Assembly (NCBI GenBank): GCA_018857735.1
Contig: JABMCL010001116.1
Location: 1,296,001 to 1,360,000 of the forward strand
Direction: 5' to 3'
DNA: 64,000 bases
Origin: Alviniconcha marisindica
Taxonomy: Eukaryota; Mollusca; Gastropoda; Provannidae
Shown here in pieces: positions 24,401 to 39,700 of this stretch; positions within the stretch are counted from its first letter, which is position 1, and every line of letters starts with the position of its first letter. A program made the translations under genes and the position numbers. The notes under the pieces were generated by a model. The model was not told where the DNA came from. It saw nothing but the letters and a program-made list of their open reading frames with translations, and ran no database searches.

Positions 24401-27400
24401 TATGCATACATGCAAAGTTAAGCTAAAGGTATGTAGGGTTCAGAGTTTTTTTTGGGGGGGGGGGGGGGGGGGGAACGTCTGTTTCTAGTCCAAAAAGTAT
24501 GGTGGTTATTTTTATACCTCCCGTAATAAAGTTTGTGGGGTGGGGGGGTGTATACTGGAATCACCGTTTCTGTTTGTCTGCCTGCCTGTGTTTGCGGCTT
24601 TGTCCAGAAGAAATTTTCTGAACAGCCCTACCTTTTCTAACTAAACTTGATATACTGGTGCATCATCTTGAGCCAAAGTATCATGCAAAATAAAGTTTTT
24701 TTTAAAAGGTTGCTACCTTCAAGGTTAAGATTGCAGTGACTAAGGGCTCATATGATCAAAATATGACTGTTTCAAATGTACCTTTTGAACTAATGATTCT
24801 TTTGCAACCAAGATATGTTTGCTAGTATTACCATGATAAGCCAGAATGTTCAGTGAAAATATTGGCTTGCTGTGTTCATGACCACAGTCACACTCACAGC
24901 AAACATTTAACAGTTTAATTAATGTTTGTCTGGATGATATCTTCCACACCACTGAACCTTTTGTAACCAAACTTTGTATGGTGATACAACATAAGCTAGA
25001 GTGTCATGTGAGAAACATTGTTTTCTATCTTCAGGGTCAACATCACAGGGCTCATATAATCAAAATATGATTGTTTCTGTTATATCTAATGGACTTATGA
25101 GCCTCCTGCTACCAAACTATGCTTAATGGCACATCATTATTAGTAAAAATATTGTTGTTTTGTCTGTGTTCAAGGTCAAGGCCATATTGCGTTCAAGGTC
25201 ATAGTGAAAGTTCAAAACTTCATTGACTGTTGGTCTGGACGATATTTTCTGAATTATTTAACCTTTTGCAGCCAGACTTAGCATGGTGACGCATCATCAT
25301 GAGACAGATTGCCTTACAAAAAAGATTGTTTTGCTATCATGAAGGTCAAGGCCACATAACTCATATAATCCATCACTCTTGTCATCAAAATATGATTGTT
25401 TCCACTATATCTTCAGAGCTTCTAATCCTTTTGCAACCAGACTTAGCTTGATGGTACATCATCTTAAGAATAAGAAGGAGTGTCTTGTGAATAGATTGGA
25501 TTGCTGTGTTCCAGGTCAAGGTGACATTGATGGTTTAAAACATCATTGAATGTTTGTCAGTTCTATAGTTTCTGTACCACAGACATCCATACAGCCAAAA
25601 AACTAGTTATGTGGATGTACTATTACTATATAACCAGACCTGGTGCAAACAAGATGAGCATATTTAGTACACTGATGGTATTTGTGACTTACAGTATCTA
25701 GGGGTTCAAGGGTATTTTACTGAGCAAGGTGACAGACTTTGCTGTTCAGGGAGTGGTGTTGTAGTTATTTGTGACCGAGACTGAAAGTTGGCAATTTTTG
25801 GTGTATGATCCCCATTTTTGTCACTTTGCTGCCAGCAGAAGAGTGAGACAGTGATTGATGTATAAATGTGACTGCTTACCACAGAGTGTGGACGAAATCC
25901 CTGTGCTTGTTGTGTGTGTGTGTGTGTGTGTGTGTGTGCATAGTTATTTGGTGCTTTTCTATTGACAGTAATGAGATTGAATAATCCTGTTATTTTAATT
26001 AATTTCAAAACAAGCTGCTGCAAGCCACGCATGTATGATGAGTTGCCTTGATTGTTTGATTTCCTTTTGCAGTACTGTTTGGTTAGAGCTGAAACATTAT
26101 GTTACCCTTGTTAAGAGTTGCTAGCTTAGATATGTTCAGTATTTTCACAAGGCTGTTTTAAAAACTGCTTGCCAGCTCTTGTTTGACATGACATGACATT
26201 GTTTTGTCTTTTGAAAATTCTTAGATGTCTTGGATTATGACTGACATTTTTTATTTTTTATTAGATAACTCTCAGTGGAGAGAGAACACTTGATCAAAGT
26301 CGCCAGTGCGATGGTGATGGTTATTTAGTTTGGCAATATCAAAATCACCAGTATTCACTAGACCTTCCTCAGGTTCCTGCTGGTGATGGTTATTTGCCTT
26401 GGTAGTTTTAGAAAAACAACAGCAAGGGTAACAAAACAGTTGCTGTTATTTACAACTGGAAATACGCTGGACTTCACTGAGTGCAGTCTGAGGCTTTGCT
26501 GGATTGAGAACATCACTTTTAGTTTCAGTTTCATTCTTGTTACGGGGTCTACAGAGGCAAAAGCAGTCAAGGACAAGTTTTTGTGGATACATGTGTACTT
26601 TACTGATTACGTACTGATTACACTAAACATTTGTCTAAAACATACATGCACTAAACATTTGTCAGAAGTGTTTCATAAGAAATGGTATTTATGTAAAATA
26701 TGGATAGCTGCTTGGTTTGGATTGAAGAGCTTCGTTCCATTGGCATGTTACTTGTATGGATTTTATCATCCGCATTCTAATGGTACATTGCTGGTAATAA
26801 ATGATTTGGCTCTTCTGACCCTGGCTTAAGTGGTGGATCTGCCTGTTTCACTCTATCTTCTCTTCAGGCTACCAGTGATCTCTTTTTGTGCTGTTTAATT
26901 TCTCAGTGTTTGCTTTTATCAAACACTTTAAATAAGGGTTTAAACTTAAGTCAGCAAAATGCAAGAACAGGGGGAGGTGTTGCTGGCTGTCTAATTTGGT
27001 GATGTTGAGTGGGTGACATCTGGTTTAAAAGTCTAGTGCTGCAGCACACAGCTCCACGAGACTGTGAAAGCCAGTGCCACATTTGGGGCAACACAACTTG
27101 CAACAGCGTAAGGAAAACCATGGTACAGCGCCACAGTACAAAGGATGGACAGCACAACAGCACAGGGAAAGTTGGTAATCACAGTGGGAGGACCAGTACC
27201 ACAGTTTAGGGACCAGTACCACAGTACAATGACAGCCAGTGCCACAGTGCAGGGACCAGTTCCACAGTACAGTGACAGCCAGTACCACGTGGTACTGCAG
27301 GGACCAGTACTGCAGTATGGTGACCATTGCTACAGTACAGTGACGGCCAGTACCGCAGTTCTGGGAGCAGTACCACCGTTCAGTGATGGCCAGTAGCAGA

Positions 27401-30400
27401 CTGCAGGGACAACCTGTACCAGAGTGCAGGGACAAGTACCACAGTACAGTAACAACCAGGACCACAGCATAGGGCCAAAGTACCACTGTACAACCAGGAC
27501 CACAGTGCAGGACCATTGCCACAGTACAGTGAGAGCCAGTACCACAATACAGGACAGCCAGTACCACAGTGTAGTAACTGGTACCACAGTACAGGGACAA
27601 CCACAGTGCACTGACCACTACAACTTACAAGGAAAACTGGCACCAAGGTGCAACTGCAAGGGAAGCCAGTGCCACACCACAACTACAGTGGAAGCCAGTG
27701 CCACAGTACAACTACAACTACAAGGGAAGCCAGTGCCACAGTACAACTACAGTGGAAGCCAGTGCCACAGCACAACTATAAAGGAAGCCAGTGCCACAGT
27801 ACAACAACAATCGAAGCCAGTGCCACAGTGCAACTGCAAGGGAAGCCAGCACCACAGTACAACAAGGGAAGCCAGTGCCACAGGACAACTACAGTGAAAG
27901 CCAGTGCTACAGTACAAATACAAGGGAAGCCAGTGCCACAGTACATCTACAAAGGAAGCCAGTGCCACAGCACAACACCAAGGAGAACCAGCACCTATTT
28001 ACAAGGGAAGTACAACTTAAATGGAAGCCAGTACCACAGTACAACTACAAGGGGAGCCAATGCCACAGTACAACTGCAAGGGGAGCCAGTACCACAGGAC
28101 AAGGTAGCCAGTGCCACAGTAAATCTAGAAGGGGACAATAGAGGACAGCCAGTACCACAGGGTAGTAACTGGTACCATAATACAGGGACAGTCACAGTAC
28201 ACTGACCACTACAACTTACAAGGAACACCGGTACCAAGGTACAACTACAGTGGAAGCCGGTGCCACAGCACAACAACAGTGGAAGCCAGTGCCACAGCAC
28301 AACTATAAGGGAAGCCAGTGCCACAGTACAACTACAAGGGAAACCAGTGCCACAGTACAACTACAGTGGAAGCCAGTGCCACAGCACAACTATAAGGGAA
28401 GCCAGTGCCACAGTACAACTACAAGGGAAGCCAGTGCCACAGATACAATGGAAGCCAGTGCCACAGACAACTAAGGGAAGCCAGTGCCACAGTACAACTA
28501 CAAGGGAACCAGCACAACACAAGGGAACCAGTGCCGTAGTACAACTGCAAGGGAAGCCAGTGACACAGTATAACTATAATGGAAGCCAGTGCCACAGTAC
28601 AACTGCAAGGGAAGCCAGTGCCACAGTACAACTGCAAGGGAAGCCAGTGCCACAGTACAACTACAAGGGAAGCCAGTGCCACAGGACAACTACAAGGGGA
28701 ACCAGCACCACAAGGGAAGTCAGTGCCATAGTACAACTACAAGGGAAGCCAGTGCCACAGTACAACTATAATGGAAGCCAGTGCTGTGGTACAACTGCAA
28801 GGGAGGACAGTGCCACAGTACAACTGCAGGGAAGCCAGTGCCACAATGCACCTAAAAGGGAAGCCAGTGCCACAGGACAACTACAAGGGAAGCCATTGCC
28901 ACAGTACAACTACAAAGGGAGCCAGTGCCACAGTACAACTACAAAGGAATCCAGTGCAACTGCAAGGGAAGCCAGTGCCACAGTACAACTGCAAGGAAAG
29001 CCAGTGCCACAGTACAACTGCAAGGGAAGCCAGTGCCACGTTACACACAGAAGGGAAGCCGGCACCACAGTTGGAAGTTGTTGAGACAGTACTAGGAAAC
29101 CATTGCCACAGCATGCACCACACACACACCACACACACACAGTCACACACACACACAGAGAAGGTTTTTGGAACAGATTGTCCAGGAACACCGTGCTACG
29201 TGCTGGAACAGTCTGCCAGGTATGACGTTGTGTCTGCACCATGGGTATGGAAAGCCTTCCATGTTCTGATGTTGGCTGGAAATACCTTTTGTTTGGGAGT
29301 GGACTTTTGATGATGCCACATTTTACCTGTCTGCTTCTGCCAAGTGCTACAGTTCAGCATGGGAGCCAGAGGTTGACTGGACCTGCCGAGATCGGACAAG
29401 TACTTCTGCGCTTAAATTGTTATCTACTTTGTCATGCAGGTTTATTACTTCACTGTTAAATAGGATGGATTTTATGTGCTAATGGCGGTGGTGCCGGCAA
29501 TGTGTTGTCTTTGCAGGTGCTGCAGAAGATAAAAATGTGCACATTTCCAATGTGCCAAAGAGCACCACGCAGGAATTGCTCTTTGTTGTCTTCCCAACTG
29601 CCTATTCAATTCAAATGCCCAGAGATGGAAAAGACAAGGGGTAAGTTCCTTCATGCTGATGAGCAAGTGCAGAGAGCAGCTCTCTTTTTGAAAAGGGGTT
29701 GACTCCGACACGTTTGGCATTTTCACCAAAAATAGCAACTTTTTGAGATGACAGTTTTAGATATCCTTTTAGGAAAGTTACGTGAGCATAACAAATTGCA
29801 GTCACTTTGCCATCTTTGTCCAGTCTGATACCATACAGACACTGCTGTAATTATCCATTGAAACATTCAGCACTTGTGTTTCATACTTAGTGTTCTAAAC
29901 ATAAAGAAAGGAAGGTGGGTGCCAATACTACTTAGGAAGCAGATATGTGGGCATTTCTGAATCATCACAGCACACATTGCATGCCACAACCAGTTTACTT
30001 AATACAATGCATCAAGTAAAGTAGTTTGAGTTGTAGCCACCAGTCTTTACTGAGGTTACATTTACACAGGATATCACTGGAAATTGTACATGGAAGTTTT
30101 GATCCTGTGTGAAAGGAAGCAGACCACCTGTACATGCCTGCAGGTCCTCTGTACCCTGTCCCAGTGGGCTGTTGAGACCAGATCAGACAGCACACCAGTC
30201 AGTAATCCACGCTGTATTCCAGGTCGTTTGGGCAGCATGCCAAGTCATTTGGGAAGCCTACATGGTCATTAAAGTGCAAGAAAGGTCATTCTGGCAGACT
30301 AGCATATTCCAGCAGTCAGCTCATGGTTGGCCGGCCATCCTTTGCAGCTCATTTTGTCACCATAGACATTGAACGATTGATCAGCAAAAGGAACTCGAAT

Positions 30401-33400
30401 TCTCTTTCTGGTAAGGGTCTGTAATTCAGTTCTTTGTCCTTCCCATTCATACTGTGCCAACAAAGTCATCCAGACAGTATCCTGGAGTGTTTCCCAGGCA
30501 ACATTGTGTCCTTGGGCCTCTTCATCAAATCAACATGTGTCCTTCAGAAATCACATGGAAGGTCATCCTGGCATTTAATTATTTATTTAAATAATTTATT
30601 GTTATTATTTTTTATCAAGGAAGTATGTCTGAAAGTCGCTGCAGAAGAATGATGTAAGTCAGTGAGGCTTAAATGCCAGCAGATCATCTGCACAGTGTAC
30701 CAGGATGTTGTCCAGGCAACACACCAGTCACCTCAGTGGATGCATACTATGAAGATGCATGCCAGATGTCATGCAGGCAGCGCAGTCCATCACCAGGGCT
30801 GCATTGTGAGTCATCCAAGAAGCTAAAATGGTGATTCAGGGAACTCAGTGTCAGCTCAGTAAAGCTTTACATGAGGTTATCCGTGCAACTGGACCAGCTG
30901 GGTATCATGGCAGAAAATGGGACTAAACTTAATACCAGCTTTTAGACTACAAGGCTGTCCACTCTGCACTTCAGATTGTGATCAGTGCATTGAACCTGTA
31001 ATCCTGATGCCACCGGCCTAACAAACCAGGCTTAGGAATTTGAGAGGTCATTCCAGATGTTCACAAAGAGGTATACAAGGCCTTCCATGGAACATGATAC
31101 TAGTAATGTGAGTCAGGGTACTTTCAGTTGACCAACTGGATTTTAATATCCCATCAGCCACACAGGGTCATCTCCAGAAGATGGAAGAGCATAGCCAGTC
31201 CAACTGAAGTTGTGCCTGAGAGAAAAAGTACTAGACTGTCTTCTGAAGGTCAGGAACGTTTAAAAATGTTGAATTTGAAATATCATGCTCATAAAAAGTC
31301 ATATATGTTCCTTTTACCAAGACTCCTGGAAGCAGAACCAAGGTGTGTCTAAGTCTATTGATTAACCATGCCACCCTGGCAAGGTCCAGCATCCCATTTC
31401 CTGAGAAAACCAGCAGTTATCATCATCGTCTTCAATCAGTCAAATAGTATTTAAGGTTGTGGGTGCAACACTCTTGAAGGTGTTTGAGGCAGCAGTTTAT
31501 TACATGGCAGATGCAGTTATCATTTCTTTATTTAACCCAGAGAACTGGGTGGAATGGAGTAAAATGTGACATGTGAGATAGTTAATAAGCTAGCAGTAGC
31601 AGGAAATCACCTGTCTAAGGACGTTGTTATTCTTGGAACGGTTAATTGTTCCTATGATTTAATGTTGCACAGAAAGGATAGTAACCACTGAAATGTGTCT
31701 TTAGGTAAAATGTCTCCTTCAGGCATAGGTTTCCTTACACACTTTCTGGCACATATATTAGGATCCCAGCAGTGCATCTGAGAGACAGTTGGGTGCTATG
31801 TTAGTCACACAGTAAACCATGCTCTCAGGTTATAGCAACCTACCAAAATTGAAACTGGGAAGATCACTTGGCAGCAACATCAGCTGGCAGCAATATCCTC
31901 TGAGGGCCAGCTGGTGGCAACATCAGATAAAGATCAGCTGCTCGCAGCACCAGCAGAAGTTCAGCTGAACAAGGTCAGCCAAATGTCAGCTGGCGGCACC
32001 ATCAACTGTAGATTGGCTGGTGGCAACGCTGGCTGCGGGTCAAATGGTGACATCAGCTGAAGATCAGTTGGTGGCACCATCAGCTGTGGATCAGCTTCTT
32101 GCTGACTGTCAACTGTAGGTCAGCTGGCAGCAACATCAGCTGAAGGTCAGTTAGTGGTACCATCAACTGAAGGTTGGCTAGAGGCACCATCAACTTCAGA
32201 TAACCTCGCAGCATCAACTAAGGATGAACTGGCAGCAAAATCAGTTGAAGGCCAGCTGATGGCACCATTAAGTGAAGATCAGCCAGTACCACCATCGTCT
32301 CAAGATAGCTAGCAGCTACATCAAATACGAGAAGATAAAATGTAAACAGGAACTTGTCAACTGGGCTGGCACCTTACAATGGTGAAGACCAGTGACCTTC
32401 ACAACTCCCTGAAGACAAGTGATTACAACATCATCAGGAGAGCTACCAGGTGCAAGAGCAGAAGACCATGTACTCCAGCACCGGATGAAACTGCCTGGAA
32501 ACACTCACTGTGAACCAGCTGCCTGCAGCAGTAACTGACTGCATTGCCAACGGGCTGCAGCACTAACTGAATGCATCGCCAGCAGCCTGCAGTGCTAACT
32601 GAATGCATCGCCAACAGCCTGCAGCGCTAACTGAATTCATCACCAACAGTCTGCATCTCCAGCTGTGAGCCAGTTGCCTGCAGCCTCCACTGTGGCCCAG
32701 CTGCCCTTAGTTCACCAAACTGAGGGTCAGGACCCAGGCTGTGCCAGGTTTTTGTTTTGACACAGTGGGTGGCTTACACTAGAATCCTTCAGAAAGTTTT
32801 TATTTTGAGCAGTTTTAACAAAAACATCTGATCACAGATATTACTGATTCTTTTTTAGTTTTGAAAATTAAGACCCGCTTGGTTTACTTGCTTTTGGAGA
32901 CGGCTGTGTTCAACACCCTGCATCAAAACCACATTGGCAATTCACTTCACACACACAAAAGGAGTAAACATTGCCATTACAACAGTGCTGGCATGTAATG
33001 AACAGGTGTGACATTTCCTTGCACAGTTTGTCATTCCGCTGTACACTGCACGTTAAGTGCTCACAGTAGACAGGGACTGATTTTACAGAACACCAGTTCA
33101 GTATGGGTGCAGGTATGTGGATGCCAGCCTCATGAAATTGCAACCAAAGTGCATTTGACTTGAAGCCCCTCTGTGCAGGGTGCACAGCTGAGGTTCAGTT
33201 GTGTACAGTATGAAGTGGAGTAGAGTCACTCATAGATGTTGAGTTTATAGGCCATTTCCCACAACATCGCCACACTTCCCACAAGAACTTTCACAACAAA
33301 GCATTTGATTGCAACTTCAGCTGTCATCAGCGTGACGTATTGGTAACTTTGACTACCGGGTGCCCCGTCTTGGAGCCATCTGACTGGTAGATCTCATATT

Positions 33401-33586
33401 CTAGTGCCATGTCACATCAGTCTGGTTGTTCTTGATGGCAAAGTCCACTGCCGGCCTCAGAGACAGCACTTTCTTTTGTGATGAGAGGTTCAGTGCCTGA
33501 AACCCAGTCTGCAGACCCTCTACCCATGGTGTCACCTGAGATCCAGTACATGTGCATAAAGATGTATGCAGGCATACATGCATACA

Positions 33587-33624
<38 letters not shown>

Positions 33625-33672
33625 ACACGCACGTGCACACACACACACACACACACAAAATGCACCCGCACA

Positions 33673-33704
<32 letters not shown>

Positions 33705-36700
33705 CAAATCAAACAGGGATCAGTTAGATTCTTGTAACCAATGGCTGTCTACCCTTTGAACCATTTGAGGACCACCTACCCGTAGAGACATCTACACTTA
33801 GAACTAACCGAGGACCATCTACCCTTTGAACCAGCTGAGGACCACCTACCCTGGGAGCCAACTGAGGATTATCTACCCTTGGACCAGATGAAGACCATAG
33901 ACCCTTATTGCCATCTGAGGAATGTCTGCCCTCAGAACCAACTAAGGACCTTCCTTTAGAGTCAGTTGAGGACCATCTACCCTTACAACTAGCTGTGGAC
34001 CAGCCTTCTTTAGAACCAGCTGGGGCCATATTCTCTTTGGACCAACTGAGGGACATATAGCCTTAGGACCAACTGAGGGACATCTACCCTTAGAACCAAC
34101 CAAGGGACATACTGCCTTAGGACCAGCTGAGGGACATCTACCCTTAGAACCAACCAAGGGACATATAGCCTTAGAACCAAACTGAGGGACATATAGCCTT
34201 AGGACCAACTGAGGGACATCTACTCTTAGAACCAACCAAGAGACATATAGCCTTAGAACCAAACTGAGGGACATATAGCCTTAGAACCAACTGAGGGACA
34301 TCTACGCTTAGAACCAACTGAGGGACACATAGCCTTAGAACCAACTGAGGGACATAATCCTTAGGACCAGCTGAGGATCACCTTCCCATAGAACCAGATA
34401 CACCTAGAGCCAACTGGGGAACATTTTTCTTTAGAAGCTACTGAGGATCATCCACCATTAGATTCAGCTGAGGACTTTAAAACTTTAGACTTTAGAACCA
34501 GCTGAGGACCATCTACTCTTAGGACCAACTGAGGGCCATATACCATTAGAGCCAGCTGATGGACATCGACCCATAGAACCAACTGAGGAACATCTACCCA
34601 TAGAGCCAACTGATGGACAACTACCCTTAGAATGAACCAACTGAGGACTGTTTACCCTACTCCATCTGAAGGACATCTGCACTGGGAATCAAAGACCAAG
34701 TGCCTGCAACTCCAGCAGAAGGTCTACAATGAGGACCAGCTGCGTACAAGTTCAGGTCCAGAGCAGTTGAAGGTAAGGAGCATGCAGCTGCACACTGAGG
34801 ACCATCTACCCTTAGAGCCAGCTGAGGGACATCTATACCTAGACCCAACTGAGGACCATCTACCCTTAGAGCCAGCTAAGTGACTTCTACACTTAGACCC
34901 AACTGAGGACCATCTACCCTTACAGCCAACTGAGGGACATCTACACCAAGACCCAACTGAGGACTATCTACCCTTACAGCCAGCTAAGGGACCTCTACAC
35001 TTAGAACCGAGGATCATCTTCCCCAAGGGACATTTACACTTAGAACCAACTGAGGACCATCTTCCCCAAGGGACATTTACACTTAGAATGAACTGAGGAT
35101 CATTGACCTTTATAGCCAACTGAGGGACAACTACCCTTAGAGTCAACAGAACAGTTCCCATAGAACCAACTGAAGACCTCCTACTCTTGGAACCAACCAA
35201 GGACCATTTATTCTTGACATCAACTGAGGGACATCTCACCCTGGGAATCAAAGACCATGTGCCTGCAACTCCCGCAGAAGATCTACTGTGAGGACCACTT
35301 GCATACAAGTTCAAGTCCAGAACAGTTGATGGTAAAGGGCTTGCAGCTCTGACTGGATACAGACTGACAGCTGGTGAAGGATAACAGCTGTGGCTGTCCA
35401 TTGTTCTGTGTTGATTGATTGATTGTGTCAGTGATGTCCATGAGATGTGCATCAGTGTTTGAGTAAAACAGGCATATGTCTTCTGAATTCTGTATTCCTT
35501 CTTTTTCATTTACTTGTGTCATGAGTGTGTAAATGTGGCTGTAGTTTGCAGCGCCATCAACATTTTCTGACCAGTGCCTCTTTATTCTGCAGGGCTGCGG
35601 TTCTTCAGTTCCGCAGTGGGCAGTGTGCTGATGATGTGATGAAGTGTTACACAAGTGTCTCCATCAACAAGACCAAGTTGAAACTGGCTCGGAGGAGCTC
35701 GCTGAATGAAGGGGCTGGCGAGTCAAAAGAGACAGTAACAGCCAAGCCAGCAGAGATAGCCATCAAAATGGAACAGTTAAAGAAAAGTGAGTTGCTTTCC
35801 CATCTTTTTTGTGCGTTTTGGACTGGGGTTATTACATGTTGCTGTCTATCACCCTGTCCGCCATCCCTCCACAATGCCACAATGCATGGAATGTATGAGG
35901 CTTGTGTGTGTGTGTGTAAAATTTAGCTTAAGGTATGTGAAGGTTAAAGTGTCTTCCAAGGCAGGTTGTGTTTGTAAACTTACTTGACAATGATATGCGT
36001 GATGATGAAATCTGGATTCAAAGGAAGATAAAGGAAAAGTAATCAACAGTGAAGTGGTTTTCAGTTTCACTGGACAAAACACCTTGTCAGCCAACATATT
36101 GCATGTTCCAACAGTATTTTCAGTTTCCGGTCTTTGTTACAATTGGTGGACCAACCTGTTCATAAACCACAGGATGGATTTCCAGGCCTTTGAGACAGAT
36201 ACTTGAGTATATGTCCTTAAGCCATAGTGTTTCTGTTGTGCCATTTTTTGCATGATGCAGATAAAGGTTTGACTGCTGTACTAGAACAGAACTGTCAGAA
36301 GTATATAAATCGTAGAGATGCATATCCTTCATGACACTGATCCCAGACACACTGACAACCCCTTTGAGTTCTACTTTCAAGTGGAGGTTTATGCGTCAGA
36401 TGTGAAGTTCCACAAGTGAAGATCTCTGCAGGCCACAGCGACAGGCTCACCAGCATGTGCAAAGAAAAAAGAGTAGCATACAGAACTTGTTTGTCAGAAA
36501 CGGCACTGGGAGCATTAATTCCAAAAGAGAACTTGGGACTGAAAGAGCATCGTGGAAAAAACAGGTGCTGGCATGAGGCGTTCCTGTTTTCCAAATGCAG
36601 TTCACAATGGCCCAATGACAGAGGAAGAGACAGAGATACTGGCATGGGGCTTACCTGTTTTTTCCCAGTGTAATGGCCCATTGAAAGAGGAAGAGACAGA

Positions 36701-39700
36701 TACTGGCATGGGGCTTACCTGTTTTCAGATGCTATGGCCCACTGACTGAGGAAGAGATGAAGATACTGGCATGAGGCTTACGCTACCCATTTTCCAAATG
36801 CGGATGTAGTGCAAATGCACCTGTGACCCACAGAGAAAAAAAAAAGCAAGCATCTGTACTGCAGTTAACCTGTTGCTGTAATGCTGAATTTGCCCTCCTC
36901 AGGTGCATACTGCAATGGGAAGTAATTAATGGACCATGCTTGCTGCTTTTATGGCTGATGGAAAGAAAGGAGACGGAGAATAGATAAAAGTAAATTTTGT
37001 ATTCTGACAATCGGCGTCACCTAAATATGATGGATTGTTATCCAAATTTCCTGTGAAGAAAAGAAAACATTACTTAAGTATGGTGGATCATTATCCAAAT
37101 TTCCTGCAAAGAAAAGAAAACATTGCCTAAGTACGCTGGATCAGTATCCAAATTTCCTGCAAAGAAAACATTACCAAAGTATGATGGATCATTATTGAAA
37201 TTTTCCACACAGAAAACACCCAGTAAATTGCATCATGTGCTGTGATTGTTGCAGTGGAACCCCAGGGAGGGCAACAGCTAACAGCACAGGGGTATAAAAC
37301 TAAAACCACACTGGAAGGTGAAGATAGACTGGAAGGGGGTGGAGAGACAGTCTTGCTGGAGGAGAGGAATGAGGAGGAGGAGACTGAGGATGGTGCAGCA
37401 GCAAAAACTGACACTGATGTGATAGTAGAGAGTCTTCTTGCCGAAAGTAACATCCCTGAATTGGGTGGAAAGTGCGCAGATGGAGAGGATAGTGTTACTG
37501 CTGGTGTGAAGAAGAAAACGGACTTTGAGGAGGCATCAAAACCTCTTGCCAGTGAAACTGATGTTTCCGAGCCCCCACAGACTGGCACAACACAGCAGGA
37601 CAGCTGTAATGCCAGAAGGGAAACTGATGCTGATGACAGATCAGAAAACATTTTCAAGAAAAGCCATCTCAGGCGGGCCACCACACACAGACGTAGTGTT
37701 AAAGAGGGGCAGAAGTCTGACGGGACTGAGATTAATGATGGGGAAGAGAAAGGTGCCATTTCACACACAGTTTTGACTCGTTGGCCGCTCTCTTGTGAGC
37801 TCTGTTCTGAAAGGTTTTCCTCAAAAAATGGTCGCAAACATCACATAAAAAGAAAGCTGTGCCCTGTTAAGCAGAAGAAACTTTACTGGTGGGATGAGGA
37901 AGCAAGGGCGGAAGACCGTGTGTCAACCCAAAGAAGGAAATCAGTTCAAGAGCAGGGACCTGGGGAGGAAACCCCCATCCAATGGGCACCGCCTTCTCTA
38001 TGGAGTATGGCATGGATTGGAAGAAGGAGTTCCTGGTTCTGTGGCCTATGTCTCCAACCTTTTAAGTCGAAAAAGGAAATCGTAAAGCACTGGAAAGTAT
38101 ACAAGTGTCGAATGATGGGCAGATACAGTAAACAGAGTGATGCAAGCATTGATTTGGATGAAACAGTAAGGTGTGTTTTCTGTAAAAGAGAATTTGAAGT
38201 GAGGCAGAAACTCCTAAGACATTACACCCTCGAAACGTGTCCAAAACCTCGTCTGTTGCCAGAACGGCATCAGACTACCTCCTCCAACACACAGCATGTG
38301 GACCAAAAGGTGGTAACAGTGGGTGAGTTATTTTCAGCCCTACCTCATCCCTTAGCTCATGCAGCACTGTAGCATCCTTCATTTTCCCCTGAGGCAGCAT
38401 TTTAGCAGTTAGGGATTTAAAAAATAAATGTAGTTGAATATGCTTAAATATGTTGAATATACTCCATGTAAGTCCGACTTTTAAATTTCCCAAACAAAGC
38501 TGCTCTTTGTTTGACTAATTTTACAATGAATAAGTCAAAAATGGATAAGTCAGATTTCAGCCAAGTTGAACATGTTTTACCCTTTTCCTACTCGGATAAG
38601 TCGAAGCCAAGCATTTGAAGTCTGTTTCATTGTTGAATGCTCCCAGATTCCTAACTTAGGTACTGGCCACCCACAAGCTTTGCAACATAAACCTTCTACT
38701 TCTAGGCAGGTGGTGGTTGTATGTTATTGTTTTGGCCAGTGTCTGTAGGCAGCTTGGCTTTGGTTTATCACATATATGTGATTGCATTGTCATGATAGAA
38801 GGTTTGCAGATCATTGCATTTCTGGTGTTCCAGCTCTTGACCATCCCTCTACAGGTTGACCCTTTATCCCCACACCCTTCCAACTATCACACACTGCACT
38901 TAACATTCTTCTTCTTATTATTATTGATCATTTTTATATAGTGCTATTCTCTGCTCTTGAGCTGACTACTGTACTCATGTTGCATGTGATTCTGAAAGAG
39001 TGAATGTGTCCTCTTTTTTTTTTATGGCACATTTTTTAATATCCACTCAAGTGGTGTACTGACAGCGCTATTTGGTTGTTGTCTGGCTGGTGTCATGTGA
39101 AACTGCTGTCGTCTCGGTGCAAGTTCTCTTTACAGCATACAACTAACTATGCACCAGTTTACACTGTCGCTTCATTCAAAGCGACATAGGTAGGGTGCAT
39201 GTGTGCTTAGCTGTAACTGGCCACCTTCCCTTTTGGCAGAATGACCATGGTCTTTTACGTGCTACTGCAGTGACATGGGGGTGGAACGGATACCGAAGTA
39301 AGAGTCAGCACAGAAAGTTGACTCTGGAAAAGAAAATTCTTGCGCTGCTTCTGTGGAGACTCAAACCCGGGACCCTTCAGTCACAAGTCTAGTGCTCTAA
39401 CCACTGAGCTATCCCTGCTCTGCCAACATTAGATGGAGAGAATCCTCCCATCTCCAGTGTGAGCAAGAAATGTTTGTTTTATATCTTGCAGAAGAAATCT
39501 CTCTCTCTCTCTCTTGATTATTTGTTTTGTTCCATGGAAGAAGGGTGTGCAGACACACTTGCAGACAGAGGTGATCTCCGACTAATGCAATATAGTGTAT
39601 TTAAAAGATACCAGATCATATAATTATAGCACCAGAGAAAACACGCACACATGCACGCACACACACACACACATGCAAAGGTAAAGGTTAATTCATTTGT

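Noticed and set aside
27424..29084. Long plus- and minus-strand ORFs (up to 274 codons) in the intron 4 array
   Set aside because: They are produced by frame rotation of a stop-poor 29-bp repeat and have no start context, domain or splice support.
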